A stretch of 64,000 bases of DNA, taken from assembly GCA_963743825.1 (NCBI GenBank), contig CAVURC010000011.1, forward strand, positions 108,170-172,169. Reading direction: 5' to 3'. A model generated the notes under the pieces. The model saw only the letters and a program-made list of their open reading frames with translations. It searched no databases and had not been told where the DNA came from. Below are positions 41,514-50,492 of this stretch, one piece after another; the stretch's first letter is position 1, and every line of letters starts with the position of its first letter. The stretch is from Sva-07 sp963743825 (GTDB taxonomy: Bacteria > Actinomycetota > Acidimicrobiia > Acidimicrobiales > Ilumatobacteraceae). Position numbers and translations under genes: made by a program.

Positions 41514-44500
41514 TCAGCGCTTCTTGAGGGGGGCCCAGGCGAGGGCCAGGTGTTTGGTGCCGGCGCCGGGGAAGTTGATGGTGGCCTCGGCCTTCTCGCC
41601 GGTGCCCGAGATGTCGATGATCACGCCGTCGCCGAATGCGGGGTGCTCGACATCGTCACCGATGCGGAGCCCGAGGTCCTGGCTGTTCGACGGGCTGGGT
41701 GCAGGTTTCGACCCTGACCGGATCGCCGCCTCGACCACGCGGTCGCGATGCGCATCCTGATCGGCCTTGGCGTCGAGGATGTCGGCGTTGATGTCGCGTC
41801 CGCCGCCACTCCCCCGGCGATACGCAGGTGGGTCGCCGAAGTCGGAGTCGCTGCGGCGCCGGTAACTCTGGCGGCCGTAACTCGATCGACCGGTGACGTT
41901 GCCCTTCGACTCGATCAGGTGCGCCGGAATCTCGTCGAAGAAGCGTGACGGTGGGTTGTACTGGGTGGAGCCGAAGAGCTGACGGCTCCAGGCGTGCGAC
42001 ATGTAGAGCCGCTGCATCGCCCGGGTGATGCCGACATAGGCGAGTCGCCGCTCCTCCTCCATCTCGGTTGGTTCGGTGAGCGCTCGGATGTGCGGGAAGA
42101 TTCCTTCCTCCACACCGACGAGGAACACCACGGGGAACTCCAGGCCCTTCGCCGAATGAAGCGTCAGCAACACCACCTGGTCTTCGACTTCTCCATCGGG
42201 CAGGTCGTCGGTGTCGGCGACGAGGGCGACCTGTTCGAGGAACTCGTCCATCACGGTGAACTCACGGGCCGAGCCGACGAGTTCACCCAGATTCTCGATG
42301 CGGCTGTGCGCCTCGACGGTGTCTTCCGCTTCGAGCTCGGACAGATACCCCGACGCATCGATGGCGGCTTGGAGCACGTCGCCAGGGCCCTGATCGGGAT
42401 CGGCCGCGACGACGGCAACGTGGTCGAGCAGGTCGACGAACGATGTGATCCCACGGATCGCCGGCCCCGTGACACCAGCCTCGTCGGCGCGGCGGAGAGC
42501 CTCCACGAACGCAATCCCCTCGGTTGCGGCGAACGCGTCGAGCTTGGCCACGCTGGCATCGCCGATGCCGCGCTTGGGTGTGTTGAGGACCCGCTTGACG
42601 CTCACCTCGTCGACCGGGTTCACGACGGCCTTGAGATAGGCCATTGCATCCTTGATCTCGCGCCGGTCGTAGAACCGCGTGCCGCCGACCACCTTGTAGG
42701 GCACGCCGAGGCGCATGAACGCCTCCTCGATCACTCGCGACTGGGCGTTGGTGCGATAGAGCACGGCCATCTCGCGGAAGTTGGTGGCGTCGTCGGCGTG
42801 GAGTTGCCGAGCCGTGCCCGCGACCCAGGTGGCCTCGTCGCCCTCGTCTTCCGCGTGATAACGCACGATGCGCTCGCCGTCGCCCGCATCGGTCCACAGC
42901 GACTTCGGCTTGCGTTCGACGTTGTTGTCGATGACTGCGTTCGCTGCGTCGAGGATCGTCTGCGTACTGCGGTAGTTCTGGTCGAGGATCACCGTGGTGA
43001 CGTCGGGGAACGCCTCCTCGAAATCGATGATGTTGCGGAAGTCGGCGCCGCGAAACTTGTACACGCTGTTGTGGACCAGCACGCCGTTGGCGTCATACGT
43101 GTGGGTGACATCGACCTCGAGGTCGTAGACGGGGCCGCTGTACGGAACGAACTCGACGGAGTCGACCGATTCAGCGACCCAGTCGTTGCCGTCACGGACG
43201 AGCATCTCCATCCCGGGGTGGACGTGGGAGATCGGGATCAGGTCGTAGGTGGTGCCGTCGTGCGCGAGACGGCGCCGGACATCGAGCCCACCGATCTCCG
43301 CGACCCGTTTGACATCCGCAAGCGCCCGGCGGTAGTCCTTCCAGGAGGTCTCGTACCGCACCGACCGGTGCTTGCTCGATCGAAGCTCGATCCCACCGTC
43401 CCGAAGGGCCGCAGCGATGTCGTCACGATTCGACGACCACTGCACCCGGTGGTAGCCGACCTCGGATCGGCAGTCGGAGAACATCGTGAGGTTGATCGAC
43501 GAGCGGCGCGCCCCGTTCTGCGGACGATGGTGGGGGAAGTCGCGATGAAGCAACCGGTCCTCCATCAGGAGTTTGGCCCGCGATTCGGTGTCGATCGACC
43601 GGTACAGCCGCCGGAGCCAGACATCGTTCATCGCCAGAGCGCGGCCGGCATCGTGGAAACACGCCGTCGGGAGCCCGTACTCGGCCGAGAAGAACGATTC
43701 GAAGTACGCGGCCTCCGCCATCGACGCACACACCTTCAGGATCCACGCCGCGTCGGCGTGCTCCTGGTTGGTCCGTACAACCAAGCCGTGCTGGAGTTTG
43801 CTCGCGCTCGGCGGGCGGGCACCGACGGTCCTTCCGATCCGCCAGCCGCGATCGGCGCGGAACATGAGGTAGACCAGCCATTGGTTCTGCTGCGGCACGA
43901 GCCGAGCGGGTACGAGGTGATGGGGCGTTGCCGTCAGCCGACGACCGCCGATGGTGATCTCGACGAGATGGCCGTCGTAGCGTCCCTCGTGGACGTGCTC
44001 GACCGTGCCCGCTTGCCGATGTCGACGTCCACCGGCGCCCCACACGACGTCACCGATCGCCATCTGTTCGATCGGTTTCGGGCCGTGCGGACCGTCGACC
44101 AGCGTTCCCGGAGGCAGGCACTGGTCGGTGTCGCCGACTACGCAGACGTTGCGGTGGCCGTCGGCGAGGAGGAGCACCATCTCGTTCTGGGCCTGGTTGG
44201 TGTCCTGGTACTCGTCGACGAGGATGTGCTCGAAGCGCTGGCGGTAGTGCTCGAGCACGTCGGGGTGCTCGCGGAAGAGCTTCACGGTGTTGGTGAGGAG
44301 ATCGTCGAAGTCCATCGCGCCGGCCTTGAGCAGGCGCGCCTGGTACTCGGCATAGACGTCGGCGTGCTTGCGGTCGAAGATGTTCTGGGCCCGTCGCTGC
44401 GCTTCCTCGGGATCGACGAGTTCGTTCTTCCAGAGGCTGATGATGCCGTGCACGCCACGAGGCGTGAATCGCTTGGCGTCGAGGCCGAGGTCGCGGATGA

Positions 44501-44951
44501 CGTAGCCGGTGAGGCGGTTGGAGTCGGCGGAGTCGTAGATCGAGAACTGACGGGGATAGCCGAGCAGGTCGCCGTTGGCACGCAGGATGCGAACACACGC
44601 CGAGTGGAACGTCGACACCCACATGGTCTTCACGACCGGGCCGACGAGCGCGCCGACGCGTTCGCGCATCTCGGCGGCCGCCTTGTTGGTGAAGGTGATC
44701 GCCAGGATCTTGGAGGGGTGCACGCCCATGTGGATGAGGTGGGCGATGCGGTGCGTGAGCACGCGGGTCTTGCCCGAGCCGGCTCCGGCGATGACGAGCA
44801 GCGGGCCGGACTCGTGCACCACAGCATCGAGCTGGTCGGGGTTGAGCCCCTCGGCGAACGGCGACGGCCCACGATCCGAACCGGCGAAGGGTCCCTCGTC
44901 GGCCCTCTCGGCGGGATGCGGGATGTCGGCGAACAGCTCGTCGTCAGTCAT
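41514..44951 (-). CDS. pcrA: UvrD/PcrA/Rep superfamily DNA helicase with an intein
   Basis: 1145 residues before splicing; about 794 after removing the intein. An SF1A 3'-5' helicase of DNA repair. Motif I is IAGAGSGKT (residues ~54-62), Ia is AITFTNKAA, II is VDEYQDTNQ, III is GDTDQ...SVYKFRGAD split by the intein, IV is LDQNYRSTQ, V is LLTLHSAKGLEFPVV and VI is VGITRAM. A C-terminal Tudor-like element (GDDVEHPAFGDGVI) is typical of PcrA. ATG at 44951. Intein removal must occur for activity, as it interrupts the nucleotide-sensing motif III. Confidence 0.93.
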   Translation of the reverse strand: MTDDELFADIPHPAERADEGPFAGSDRGPSPFAEGLNPDQLDAVVHESGPLLVIAGAGSGKTRVLTHRIAHLIHMGVHPSKILAITFTNKAAAEMRERVGALVGPVVKTMWVSTFHSACVRILRANGDLLGYPRQFSIYDSADSNRLTGYVIRDLGLDAKRFTPRGVHGIISLWKNELVDPEEAQRRAQNIFDRKHADVYAEYQARLLKAGAMDFDDLLTNTVKLFREHPDVLEHYRQRFEHILVDEYQDTNQAQNEMVLLLADGHRNVCVVGDTDQCLPPGTLVDGPHGPKPIEQMAIGDVVWGAGGRRHRQAGTVEHVHEGRYDGHLVEITIGGRRLTATPHHLVPARLVPQQNQWLVYLMFRADRGWRIGRTVGARPPSASKLQHGLVVRTNQEHADAAWILKVCASMAEAAYFESFFSAEYGLPTACFHDAGRALAMNDVWLRRLYRSIDTESRAKLLMEDRLLHRDFPHHRPQNGARRSSINLTMFSDCRSEVGYHRVQWSSNRDDIAAALRDGGIELRSSKHRSVRYETSWKDYRRALADVKRVAEIGGLDVRRRLAHDGTTYDLIPISHVHPGMEMLVRDGNDWVAESVDSVEFVPYSGPVYDLEVDVTHTYDANGVLVHNSVYKFRGADFRNIIDFEEAFPDVTTVILDQNYRSTQTILDAANAVIDNNVERKPKSLWTDAGDGERIVRYHAEDEGDEATWVAGTARQLHADDATNFREMAVLYRTNAQSRVIEEAFMRLGVPYKVVGGTRFYDRREIKDAMAYLKAVVNPVDEVSVKRVLNTPKRGIGDASVAKLDAFAATEGIAFVEALRRADEAGVTGPAIRGITSFVDLLDHVAVVAADPDQGPGDVLQAAIDASGYLSELEAEDTVEAHSRIENLGELVGSAREFTVMDEFLEQVALVADTDDLPDGEVEDQVVLLTLHSAKGLEFPVVFLVGVEEGIFPHIRALTEPTEMEEERRLAYVGITRAMQRLYMSHAWSRQLFGSTQYNPPSRFFDEIPAHLIESKGNVTGRSSYGRQSYRRRSDSDFGDPPAYRRGSGGGRDINADILDAKADQDAHRDRVVEAAIRSGSKPAPSPSNSQDLGLRIGDDVEHPAFGDGVIIDISGTGEKAEATINFPGAGTKHLALAWAPLKKR
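43068..44120 (-). other. intein in PcrA/UvrD motif III (residues 278-628)
   Basis: 351 residues between GDTDQ and SVYKFRG. The N-terminal Cys1 starts CLPPGTLVDG (block A). Block B is TATPHHLVPA. Block F is VYDLEVDVTHTYDANGVLVHN, ending in His-Asn before Ser+1. All catalytic residues for splicing are present. The central region has no LAGLIDADG motif but a WLVYLMFRADRGWRIGRTVG stretch and a later FPHHRPQNGARR, perhaps a GIY-YIG- or HNH-like endonuclease. Placed at a catalytic motif, as is usual for inteins. Confidence 0.92.
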
Positions 44952-45058
44952 TCTGCGTCCACTCTAGAGATCGGGTGTGACAGCCGGTCTTTCGGGGTCG
45001 GGTCCGGAAAGACCGGTCGAGGGCACGACCGAGCGGGTGGGCACCGGCGTGGTTCACT

Positions 45059-45716
45059 GTGGACATGGAGTACACCGATGTCACCCCGGAGGAGTTCGGC
45101 GAACTCGACGGACTCGACGACTGGCGCGTCGTGCTCGATTCGATCCACGCCACGTTCCACGCGCCGGACTACCTGGCCGCCGCCGACCTCGTGAGGACGA
45201 TCGCCGAGATCGCCGAATCGCACGTCCACCATCCGGATGTCGAGCTCCGGTATCCCGGTCGCGTTCACGTCGCACTGACCACGCACGCCACCGGCGGTCT
45301 GACGACGCTCGACATCGACGTCGCCCGGAACGATCTCGGCCGCAGCCGTCGACGCCGCCGCAACGTCGGATCCGGCGAGCACCAGGGCGATGGAGTTCGG
45401 GATCGACACGATGGATGCCGACCGCATCCGGCCGTTCTGGGCCGCCGTCCTCGGCTATCACGACCATGGCGGCTACCTCGTCGACCCGATGGGAACCGGC
45501 CCATCCGTCTGGTTCCAGCAGATGACGGAGCCGCGCACACAGCGCAACCGCATCCACATCGACGTGATCGTGCCGCACGATGTCGCCGAGGGGCGCGTCG
45601 ACGCGGCGATCGCTGCGGGCGGCACGCTGGTGACCGACAAGTACGCCCGATCGTGGTGGGTTCTCGCCGATGCCGACGGCAACGAGGCCTGCGTGTCGAC
45701 CTGGCAGGACCGCTGA
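45059..45716 (+). CDS. pterin-4a-carbinolamine dehydratase-like/VOC fusion protein (one frameshift)
   Basis: About 218 residues. The first ~100 form a PCD-like (4a-hydroxytetrahydrobiopterin dehydratase) domain, with the ESHVHHPDVELRYPGRVHV active-site motif. Then a VOC/glyoxalase-like domain: FGIDTMDADRIRPFWAAVLGY, FQQMTEPRTQRNRIHIDV and SWWVLADADGNEACVSTWQ. An inserted base near 45338 separates them by one frame. The second domain could be mistaken for a separate gene starting at 45390, but homologues I recall carry both. The start is GTG 45059 or ATG 45065. Confidence 0.78.
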
Positions 45717-45865
45717 GCCGCCAGCGTCGACCGTCACCGGTCGAACTGCAGCGATTCCGCAGAACGGCGGGCGCGACGAATTCCGCGAGAACCGGCACGT
45801 CGCCATCGGCCCGCGACGTGGCAGCACCCTTCGCCACGCGCAGGTCGAAGTGCAACACTCCGTCG

Positions 45866-46940
45866 ATGCTGCTCACCGACCTGACCATGTCCGCCGTCGA
45901 CTTCGAGGCGGCAACCGGCTGGGCGGCCAAGCCCGAGGGCATGTGCAAGGGGGCGGTGTGTGTGCCGGCTCCTGGGGCGGTGGTCGACGGCTCGATCGAT
46001 GTGGAAGCCGTCGCCGGCCGGCTCGGCATGGCACTGGTGCACGACGACCGCTCACGACGTCTGGGCGCTCGGACCCGAGAGTGGCGGCCGGGCGCTGACC
46101 ACGGCGGTGGCACCGGAGCTCGAACTTCCGGACGCCGACGGGAACCCGTTCAAGCTCTCGGCGATGCACGGCCGCAAGGTGCTGCTGGTCGCCTGGGCGT
46201 CGTGGTGAGGCTGTTCTGCTGACCTGCCCGTGTGGCAGGCACTCCACGAAGAACTCGAACCGCTCGGACTCACCGTTGTCACCGTCGCCCTCGATTTCGA
46301 CCCGACGAAGGCCAAGACGTGGATCGACATCGCCGCCCCGACGCATCCGTCACTGATCGATGCCGACCACCGCGTCGACGAACTGTTCGGCATCAGCAAC
46401 GTGCCGATGGCAGTCTGGATCGACGAGTCCGGCACGCTCGTGCGGCCCGCCGAGGGTGCCTCGATCCAGGTGAGCCCGTTGCGGTCGATGGAGATCTCCG
46501 ACGATCTCCCCGAGCGGCTCCGGCTCGTGCTGAGCGAGTTCAGGAACATGCCGGACACCGCCGAGGCCTACCGAGCGGCGATCGTCGATTGGGCCAACCG
46601 TGGAGCCGACAGCCCCTACGCGCTGTCACCGGACGAGGTCATTGCCCGATCGCTGCCCCGCTCGGCCGACCACAGCCGGGCATCGGCGTGTTTCGAACTC
46701 GGCCACCACGCACACTCCACCGGCGACCACGACGCCGCGATCGTCTGGTGGAAGGAGGCGCACGCCCTGTTCCCCGAGAACTGGACCTACAAGCGCCAAG
46801 CATGGACGCTCGAATCGACGCCTGAGGGCGCGGACTCCGACAAGGCCCAAGAGGTGCAGGACGTCTACGGCACCTCCTGGAGCGACGAGTTCCTCCGCAT
46901 GGGCGGAGGCGCCGCCTACGTCATCGCCCCCCAACTCTGA
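45866..46940 (+). CDS. redoxin/thioredoxin-fold protein with in-frame TGA (candidate selenoprotein; one frameshift)
   Basis: About 357 residues. An N-terminal domain (LLTDLTMSAVDFEAATGWA...GMCKGAVCVP) leads to a TlpA/ResA-like redoxin domain: TAVAPELELPDADGNPF, KVLLVAWASW-TGA-GCSADLPVWQ, VTVALDFDP, FGISNVPMAVWIDE. A tetratricopeptide-like C-terminus follows. The TGA (46206-46208, codon 114) takes the place of the first Cys of the C-G-C motif; the same frame continues for 244 codons beyond it. A hairpin at 46223-46239 fits bacterial SECIS rules. An inserted C near 46051 breaks the frame upstream. ATG at 45866. If not selenocysteine, it is a nonsense mutation or error. Confidence 0.75.
46223..46239 (+). 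promoter_or_regulatory. SECIS-like hairpin downstream of the in-frame TGA
   Basis: CCTGCC (46223-46228) pairs with GGCAGG (46234-46239) around the loop CGTGT, whose second base is G. The loop begins 20 nt after the TGA. Published bacterial SECIS rules, as I recall them, ask for a short stem, a small loop with an early G and a TGA-to-loop distance of about 16-37 nt. The match is suggestive but a single hairpin can arise by chance. Confidence 0.45.
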
Positions 46941-47058
46941 CCGACCGGCCCGTCCCGCGTCTTGCGTGAGCCAGGATCACTGACTGTCCGACGCTAGTCG
47001 CTCAGCGCCAATCGGTGAAGTCGACGTCGTGGCTGACGCTGAAGGCGAGGAGGGTGGG

Positions 47059-48855
47059 TCAGGTGCTCTGGAGTTCGGCGAGTTCGAGCCAGCGTGACTC
47101 GAGGTCGTCGAGTTCCGCCTGAGCGGTGGCCAGATCCGTGCCGACGGCGGTGAACTCGGTGTGGTCGACCGTCGAGTGATCGATCGTGGCCAACCGCTCG
47201 GTGAGCTGATCCACCCGCTTCTGCGCCTTCACCATGGCCTGCTCGGTCTCGCGGAGTTGACGTCCGACCGTGTACTGGCTCGGCGCACCCTTGGCCTTGG
47301 GTGTCGCAACGGCCGGCGGCCGCTTCACCGCTGCGGGCTTCGCACCGGCACCGGACGAGCGTTCGGCAAGCCAGCCGGACACTCCACCGGGCACGCGGCG
47401 CACCGAGCCGCCTGGATCGATTGCGAGCACGTGGTCGGCGACTCGGTCGAGGAAGGCACGGTCGTGGCTGGCGACGACGAGGGCGCCGGGCCAGTCGTCG
47501 AGGAAGGCTTCGAGCGAGCGCAGGGTGTCGAGGTCGAGATCGTTGGTCGGCTCGTCGAGGATCAGCAGATTGGGCTCGGTCGCCAGCACCATCACGAGTT
47601 GCAGACGTCGCCGCTCGCCACCCGACAGCATCCGCACCGGCGCGTACTGGGCCGTGGAGTCGAACCAGAACCGCTCGAGCAGGGCACGGTCACGATGGTC
47701 GGGTTCGCGGTGCGGGCCGGCCACGAGTTCGCGCACGACGGCGTTCTGATCGAGGTCGGAGGAATGTTGATCGGCGAACCCGACGACCACCGTCTTGCCC
47801 CGCTTCACCGTGCCCGCCACCGGCTCGGCGCGCCCGGCGATGATGTCGAGCAACGTCGACTTGCCGGATCCGTTCGGTCCGACGACCGCCAGCCGGGCGC
47901 CGGGTTCGATCAACAGGTCGACGTTCTCGAACACCGTGAGTTCATCGGGCGCGCCGACATTGAATCGTTGCGAGACGCCCTCCAGTTCGACGACCTGGTT
48001 ACCGAGCCGGGCGGTGCCACCGCCGAGCTGCAGGTCGCTGCCGCGCACGCCGACCGGCGCCGGGCCGCCCGACACGATCTCGTTGGCCGAACGCAGCCGG
48101 GCCTTCGGCTTGGTCGAACGGGCGGGCGCACCGCGGCGCAGCCAGGCGAGCTCCTTGCGAGCCAGGATCTTGCGGGTCGATTCCTCCTGCACCTCACGGT
48201 CGATGCGCTCCGCTCGTGCATCGAGGTATGTCGCATACGCACTCGCGCCAGTCGCAGCCTGATGGACGAAGCAACGACCACCGTCGAGTTCCACGACCTT
48301 GCTCGGACCGACGTCGGTGGTCAGCCGGTCGAGGGCGTGGCGGTCGTGGGTGACGAGCACGAGGGCTGACTTCATCTTCACGAGTCGGGTCTCGAGCCAC
48401 TCGATGGCTTCGAGGTCGAGATGGTTGGTCGGCTCGTCGAGCACCACCATGTCGTGGTCGCCGTGCTCGTCGTCGGCGAGCATCCTGGCGAGCGCAACCC
48501 GCTTCGCCTGGCCGCCCGACAGCTCGTCGGTACGACGATCCAACAGTGGCTGCACGCCGAGCTTGGTCGCCACCGCAGCAACCTCCCACGAGTCACCGAG
48601 GAACTCGCGGACCGTGCCCGCAGGAAGCACCGGGTCTTGCTCGAGCGACGCGATCCGCACGCCCCGACCGAAACGAACGTCACCCTCGTCGGGCTCCAGC
48701 ACGCCGGTCATGATCTTCAACAGGGTGGTCTTGCCCGATCCGTTGACACCGACGACAGCGACGCGATCGCCAGTCGACACGGTCACCGCAACGTCCTCGA
48801 ACAGCACCTTGTCGGGTTGGGCCATTCCCACACCGGCCAGGTCGACGCAGATCAC
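47059..48855 (-). CDS. ABC-F family ATPase (Uup-like)
   Basis: About 598 residues. Soluble, with two ABC domains and no membrane segment. Walker A: GVNGSGKTT and GPNGSGKST. Signatures: LSGGQAKRVALARML and LSGGERRRLQLVMVL. Walker B: MVVLDEPTNHLD and LLILDEPTNDLD. A linker rich in Arg/Lys and a C-terminal coiled coil (REtEQAMVKAQKRVDQLTERL region) resemble Uup, which acts on ribosomes or branched DNA. I choose GTG 48855 (ICVDLAGVGM...) as start; a longer frame from 48903 runs back into the palindrome. It ends near a short in-frame extension. Confidence 0.88.
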   Translation of the reverse strand: MICVDLAGVGMAQPDKVLFEDVAVTVSTGDRVAVVGVNGSGKTTLLKIMTGVLEPDEGDVRFGRGVRIASLEQDPVLPAGTVREFLGDSWEVAAVATKLGVQPLLDRRTDELSGGQAKRVALARMLADDEHGDHDMVVLDEPTNHLDLEAIEWLETRLVKMKSALVLVTHDRHALDRLTTDVGPSKVVELDGGRCFVHQAATGASAYATYLDARAERIDREVQEESTRKILARKELAWLRRGAPARSTKPKARLRSANEIVSGGPAPVGVRGSDLQLGGGTARLGNQVVELEGVSQRFNVGAPDELTVFENVDLLIEPGARLAVVGPNGSGKSTLLDIIAGRAEPVAGTVKRGKTVVVGFADQHSSDLDQNAVVRELVAGPHREPDHRDRALLERFWFDSTAQYAPVRMLSGGERRRLQLVMVLATEPNLLILDEPTNDLDLDTLRSLEAFLDDWPGALVVASHDRAFLDRVADHVLAIDPGGSVRRVPGGVSGWLAERSSGAGAKPAAVKRPPAVATPKAKGAPSQYTVGRQLRETEQAMVKAQKRVDQLTERLATIDHSTVDHTEFTAVGTDLATAQAELDDLESRWLELAELQST

Positions 48856-48891
48856 CGGCAAGACGCTAGAGCGGCCGAACCGCGATGAGGC

Positions 48892-48932
48892 GGAGACGTA
48901 CACGATGTGTCTGACACATCGTGTACGTCTCC
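48892..48932. terminator. 20-bp perfect palindrome (core GTGTC-T-GACAC)
   Basis: Arms 48892-48911 and 48913-48932 pair perfectly around a T, extendable by two or three pairs. It sits downstream of the secreted-protein gene (stop at 48943) and just upstream of the ABC-F start, both on the minus strand. Its inner 31 nt are identical to 12164-12194. Confidence 0.7.
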
Positions 48933-48942
48933 GCTCGCAGGT

Positions 48943-49648
48943 TCAGTCAGCGGTGTCGCCGTCGGCGGCACGCTCGGGCCGGCCGTTGTTCACCATGTCG
49001 GTGATCTTCGCCTCGGCGTCGGCTGCCTTCTCGTCGGCCTCGGCCTGGTCGATCCGACCGTTCTCGACTGCGTTGTCGAGTCGCTCGTCGACTTCGGCGA
49101 CGAGTTCGTCGATGACTGCCTGCACCTCGACGCCCTTGTCCGTCGCGATCTCGGCGAGCGTCGCACCGTCACGGAGTTGCGTGCGCAGCTCCTCGGCGTC
49201 GATTCCGAGCAGGTCGGTCAACGCCTCCGAAGCGACACCGGCCGCTCCGCCCATCAAGCCGCCGTGGCGACCACCACCGGGGCCACCGTGGCCACCGGGA
49301 CCCTCGCCGAACTCGCCGCGCTCGGGGCGGCTGGCGATGAGCTGCGCAACGACCGCGTCAGCCGTGCTCTGCCGTGATCGTTCCGTCGTCGACGAGCGGT
49401 TGCAGATTCTCCTTCAGGTGAGTTCCCATGTCGCCGGCATCAGCCGGAGCCGTGGGGTCGGCCTCGTCGGTCTGCTGCACGAGAACGGCCGGGGCCGCCG
49501 AGGTGGCGTCGGACGCTGCGCTGGACAGGCCAGGGACGCCGAAGACGAGTCCGGCGGCTGTCCCGGCGAGGAGGCCACCAGCCAGCCCGATGGTCAATCC
49601 CCGGCGCTTTCCGGACGAACCAGCGGTGTCGATGTTGTCGTTGCTCAT
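48943..49648 (-). CDS. secreted or membrane-anchored helical protein, unknown function (one frameshift)
   Basis: About 234 residues. A short lead, one hydrophobic segment (GLTIGLAGGLLAGTAAGLVFGV) acting as an anchor or signal, a Gly/His-rich middle (GEFGEGPGGHGGPGGGRHGG), and a helical C-terminus with two similar stretches that carry the D-G-(A/T)-(T/I) pattern: VDDGTITAE and LRDGATLAEIATDKG. An inserted base near 49368 splits the gene. Proteins of this kind are common and uncharacterised in actinobacteria. ATG at 49648, divergent from the LuxR-type regulator with a 142-bp gap. Confidence 0.65.
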
Positions 49649-49790
49649 GATGTGCTTCCCTTCAACAGATGAGGTCGAGCGACGGGTTCGCCGCTGACAT
49701 CACTCATGGTGATCTCCCTCGGTGAAGAGCATGCGGGAGCGACGTAAGGCCACGGTGAGATCTCGCGCGCCGGATTAGGGTCTCGTCGCA

Positions 49791-50456
49791 ATGGGCGTGC
49801 GCATCGTGGTGGCCGAGGATTCACTGTTGGTCCGCGAGGGCATCGTGAAGCTCCTCGGATCGCAGCCCGACATCGACATCGTCGCTCTCTGTGTCGACCT
49901 CCCCGAGTTGCTCGCTGCCGTGGACGAGCACCTGCCCGACGCCGTGCTGACCGACATTCGCATGCCACCCGACAACAGCGACGAAGGGATCGTCGCAGCA
50001 TCGATCCTCCGTGACCGCCACCCCGGTGTCGGCGTCGTCGTGTTGTCGCAGTACATCGAGCCGACGTACGCCCTTCAGCTGTTCGACGGCGGGTCGCAGG
50101 GTCGTGCCTATCTACTCAAGGAACGGCTCTCCGACGTCGACCAGCTCGTGCGAGCCATCCACGAGGTCACCAGTGGCGGATCCGTGATCGACCCGCTCGT
50201 GGTCGAGTCGTTGGTCGATGCCCGCAGCAGATCACGCCACTCCCCGCTCGAGCACCTGACGCCCCGCGAGATCGAGGTGCTCTCCGAGATCGCCCAGGGC
50301 AAGAACAACGCCGCGGTCGCTTCGTCGTTGGTGCTGTCCGAGCGGGCAGTCGAGAAGCACATCAACTCGCTGTTCGCGAAACTCGGCCTCGGAGAGGAAC
50401 CCGACGTCCACCGCCGGGTCAAAGCAGTGCTGCTCTACCTCGCCGACCGGGGCTGA
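49791..50456 (+). CDS. NarL/FixJ-type response regulator
   Basis: 221 residues. Receiver domain with acidic pair in VVAEDSLL, phosphoacceptor Asp55 in LTDIRMPP, and Thr/Ser-Lys switch residues in VVLSQY and YLLKERL. LuxR-type HTH at residues ~153-198: LTPREIEVLSEIAQGKNNAAVASSLVLSERAVEKH. ATG at 49791 is the natural start. Closely resembles the receiver of the REC-cyclase protein at 53099, so the two likely arose by duplication. The histidine kinase may be the one at 60016-62236. Confidence 0.9.
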   Translation: MGVRIVVAEDSLLVREGIVKLLGSQPDIDIVALCVDLPELLAAVDEHLPDAVLTDIRMPPDNSDEGIVAASILRDRHPGVGVVVLSQYIEPTYALQLFDGGSQGRAYLLKERLSDVDQLVRAIHEVTSGGSVIDPLVVESLVDARSRSRHSPLEHLTPREIEVLSEIAQGKNNAAVASSLVLSERAVEKHINSLFAKLGLGEEPDVHRRVKAVLLYLADRG

Positions 50457-50492
50457 TGTGACGCTTGGTGTCCGACACCAAGCGTCACATCA
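50454..50492. terminator. 19-bp perfect palindrome spanning both stop codons
   Basis: Arms 50454-50472 and 50474-50492 pair perfectly around a C, with the core GTGTC-C-GACAC. The left arm begins with the response regulator stop codon, the right arm ends with that of the FtsX permease. A compact bidirectional terminator. Confidence 0.75.

Noticed and set aside
45390..45716. A separate VOC-family gene starting at 45390
   Set aside because: The upstream PCD-like domain continues smoothly into it after one inserted base, so I treat the two as one gene.
47004..47061. In-frame 18-codon extension after the ABC-F stop codon, ending DFTDWR
   Set aside because: No SECIS-like hairpin or homology supports read-through, and a stretch of this length can arise by chance in GC-rich DNA.
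48856..48903. Upstream ATG for the ABC-F gene at 48903
   Set aside because: It begins inside the palindrome at 48892-48932, and the extra residues are unlike ABC-F N-termini.
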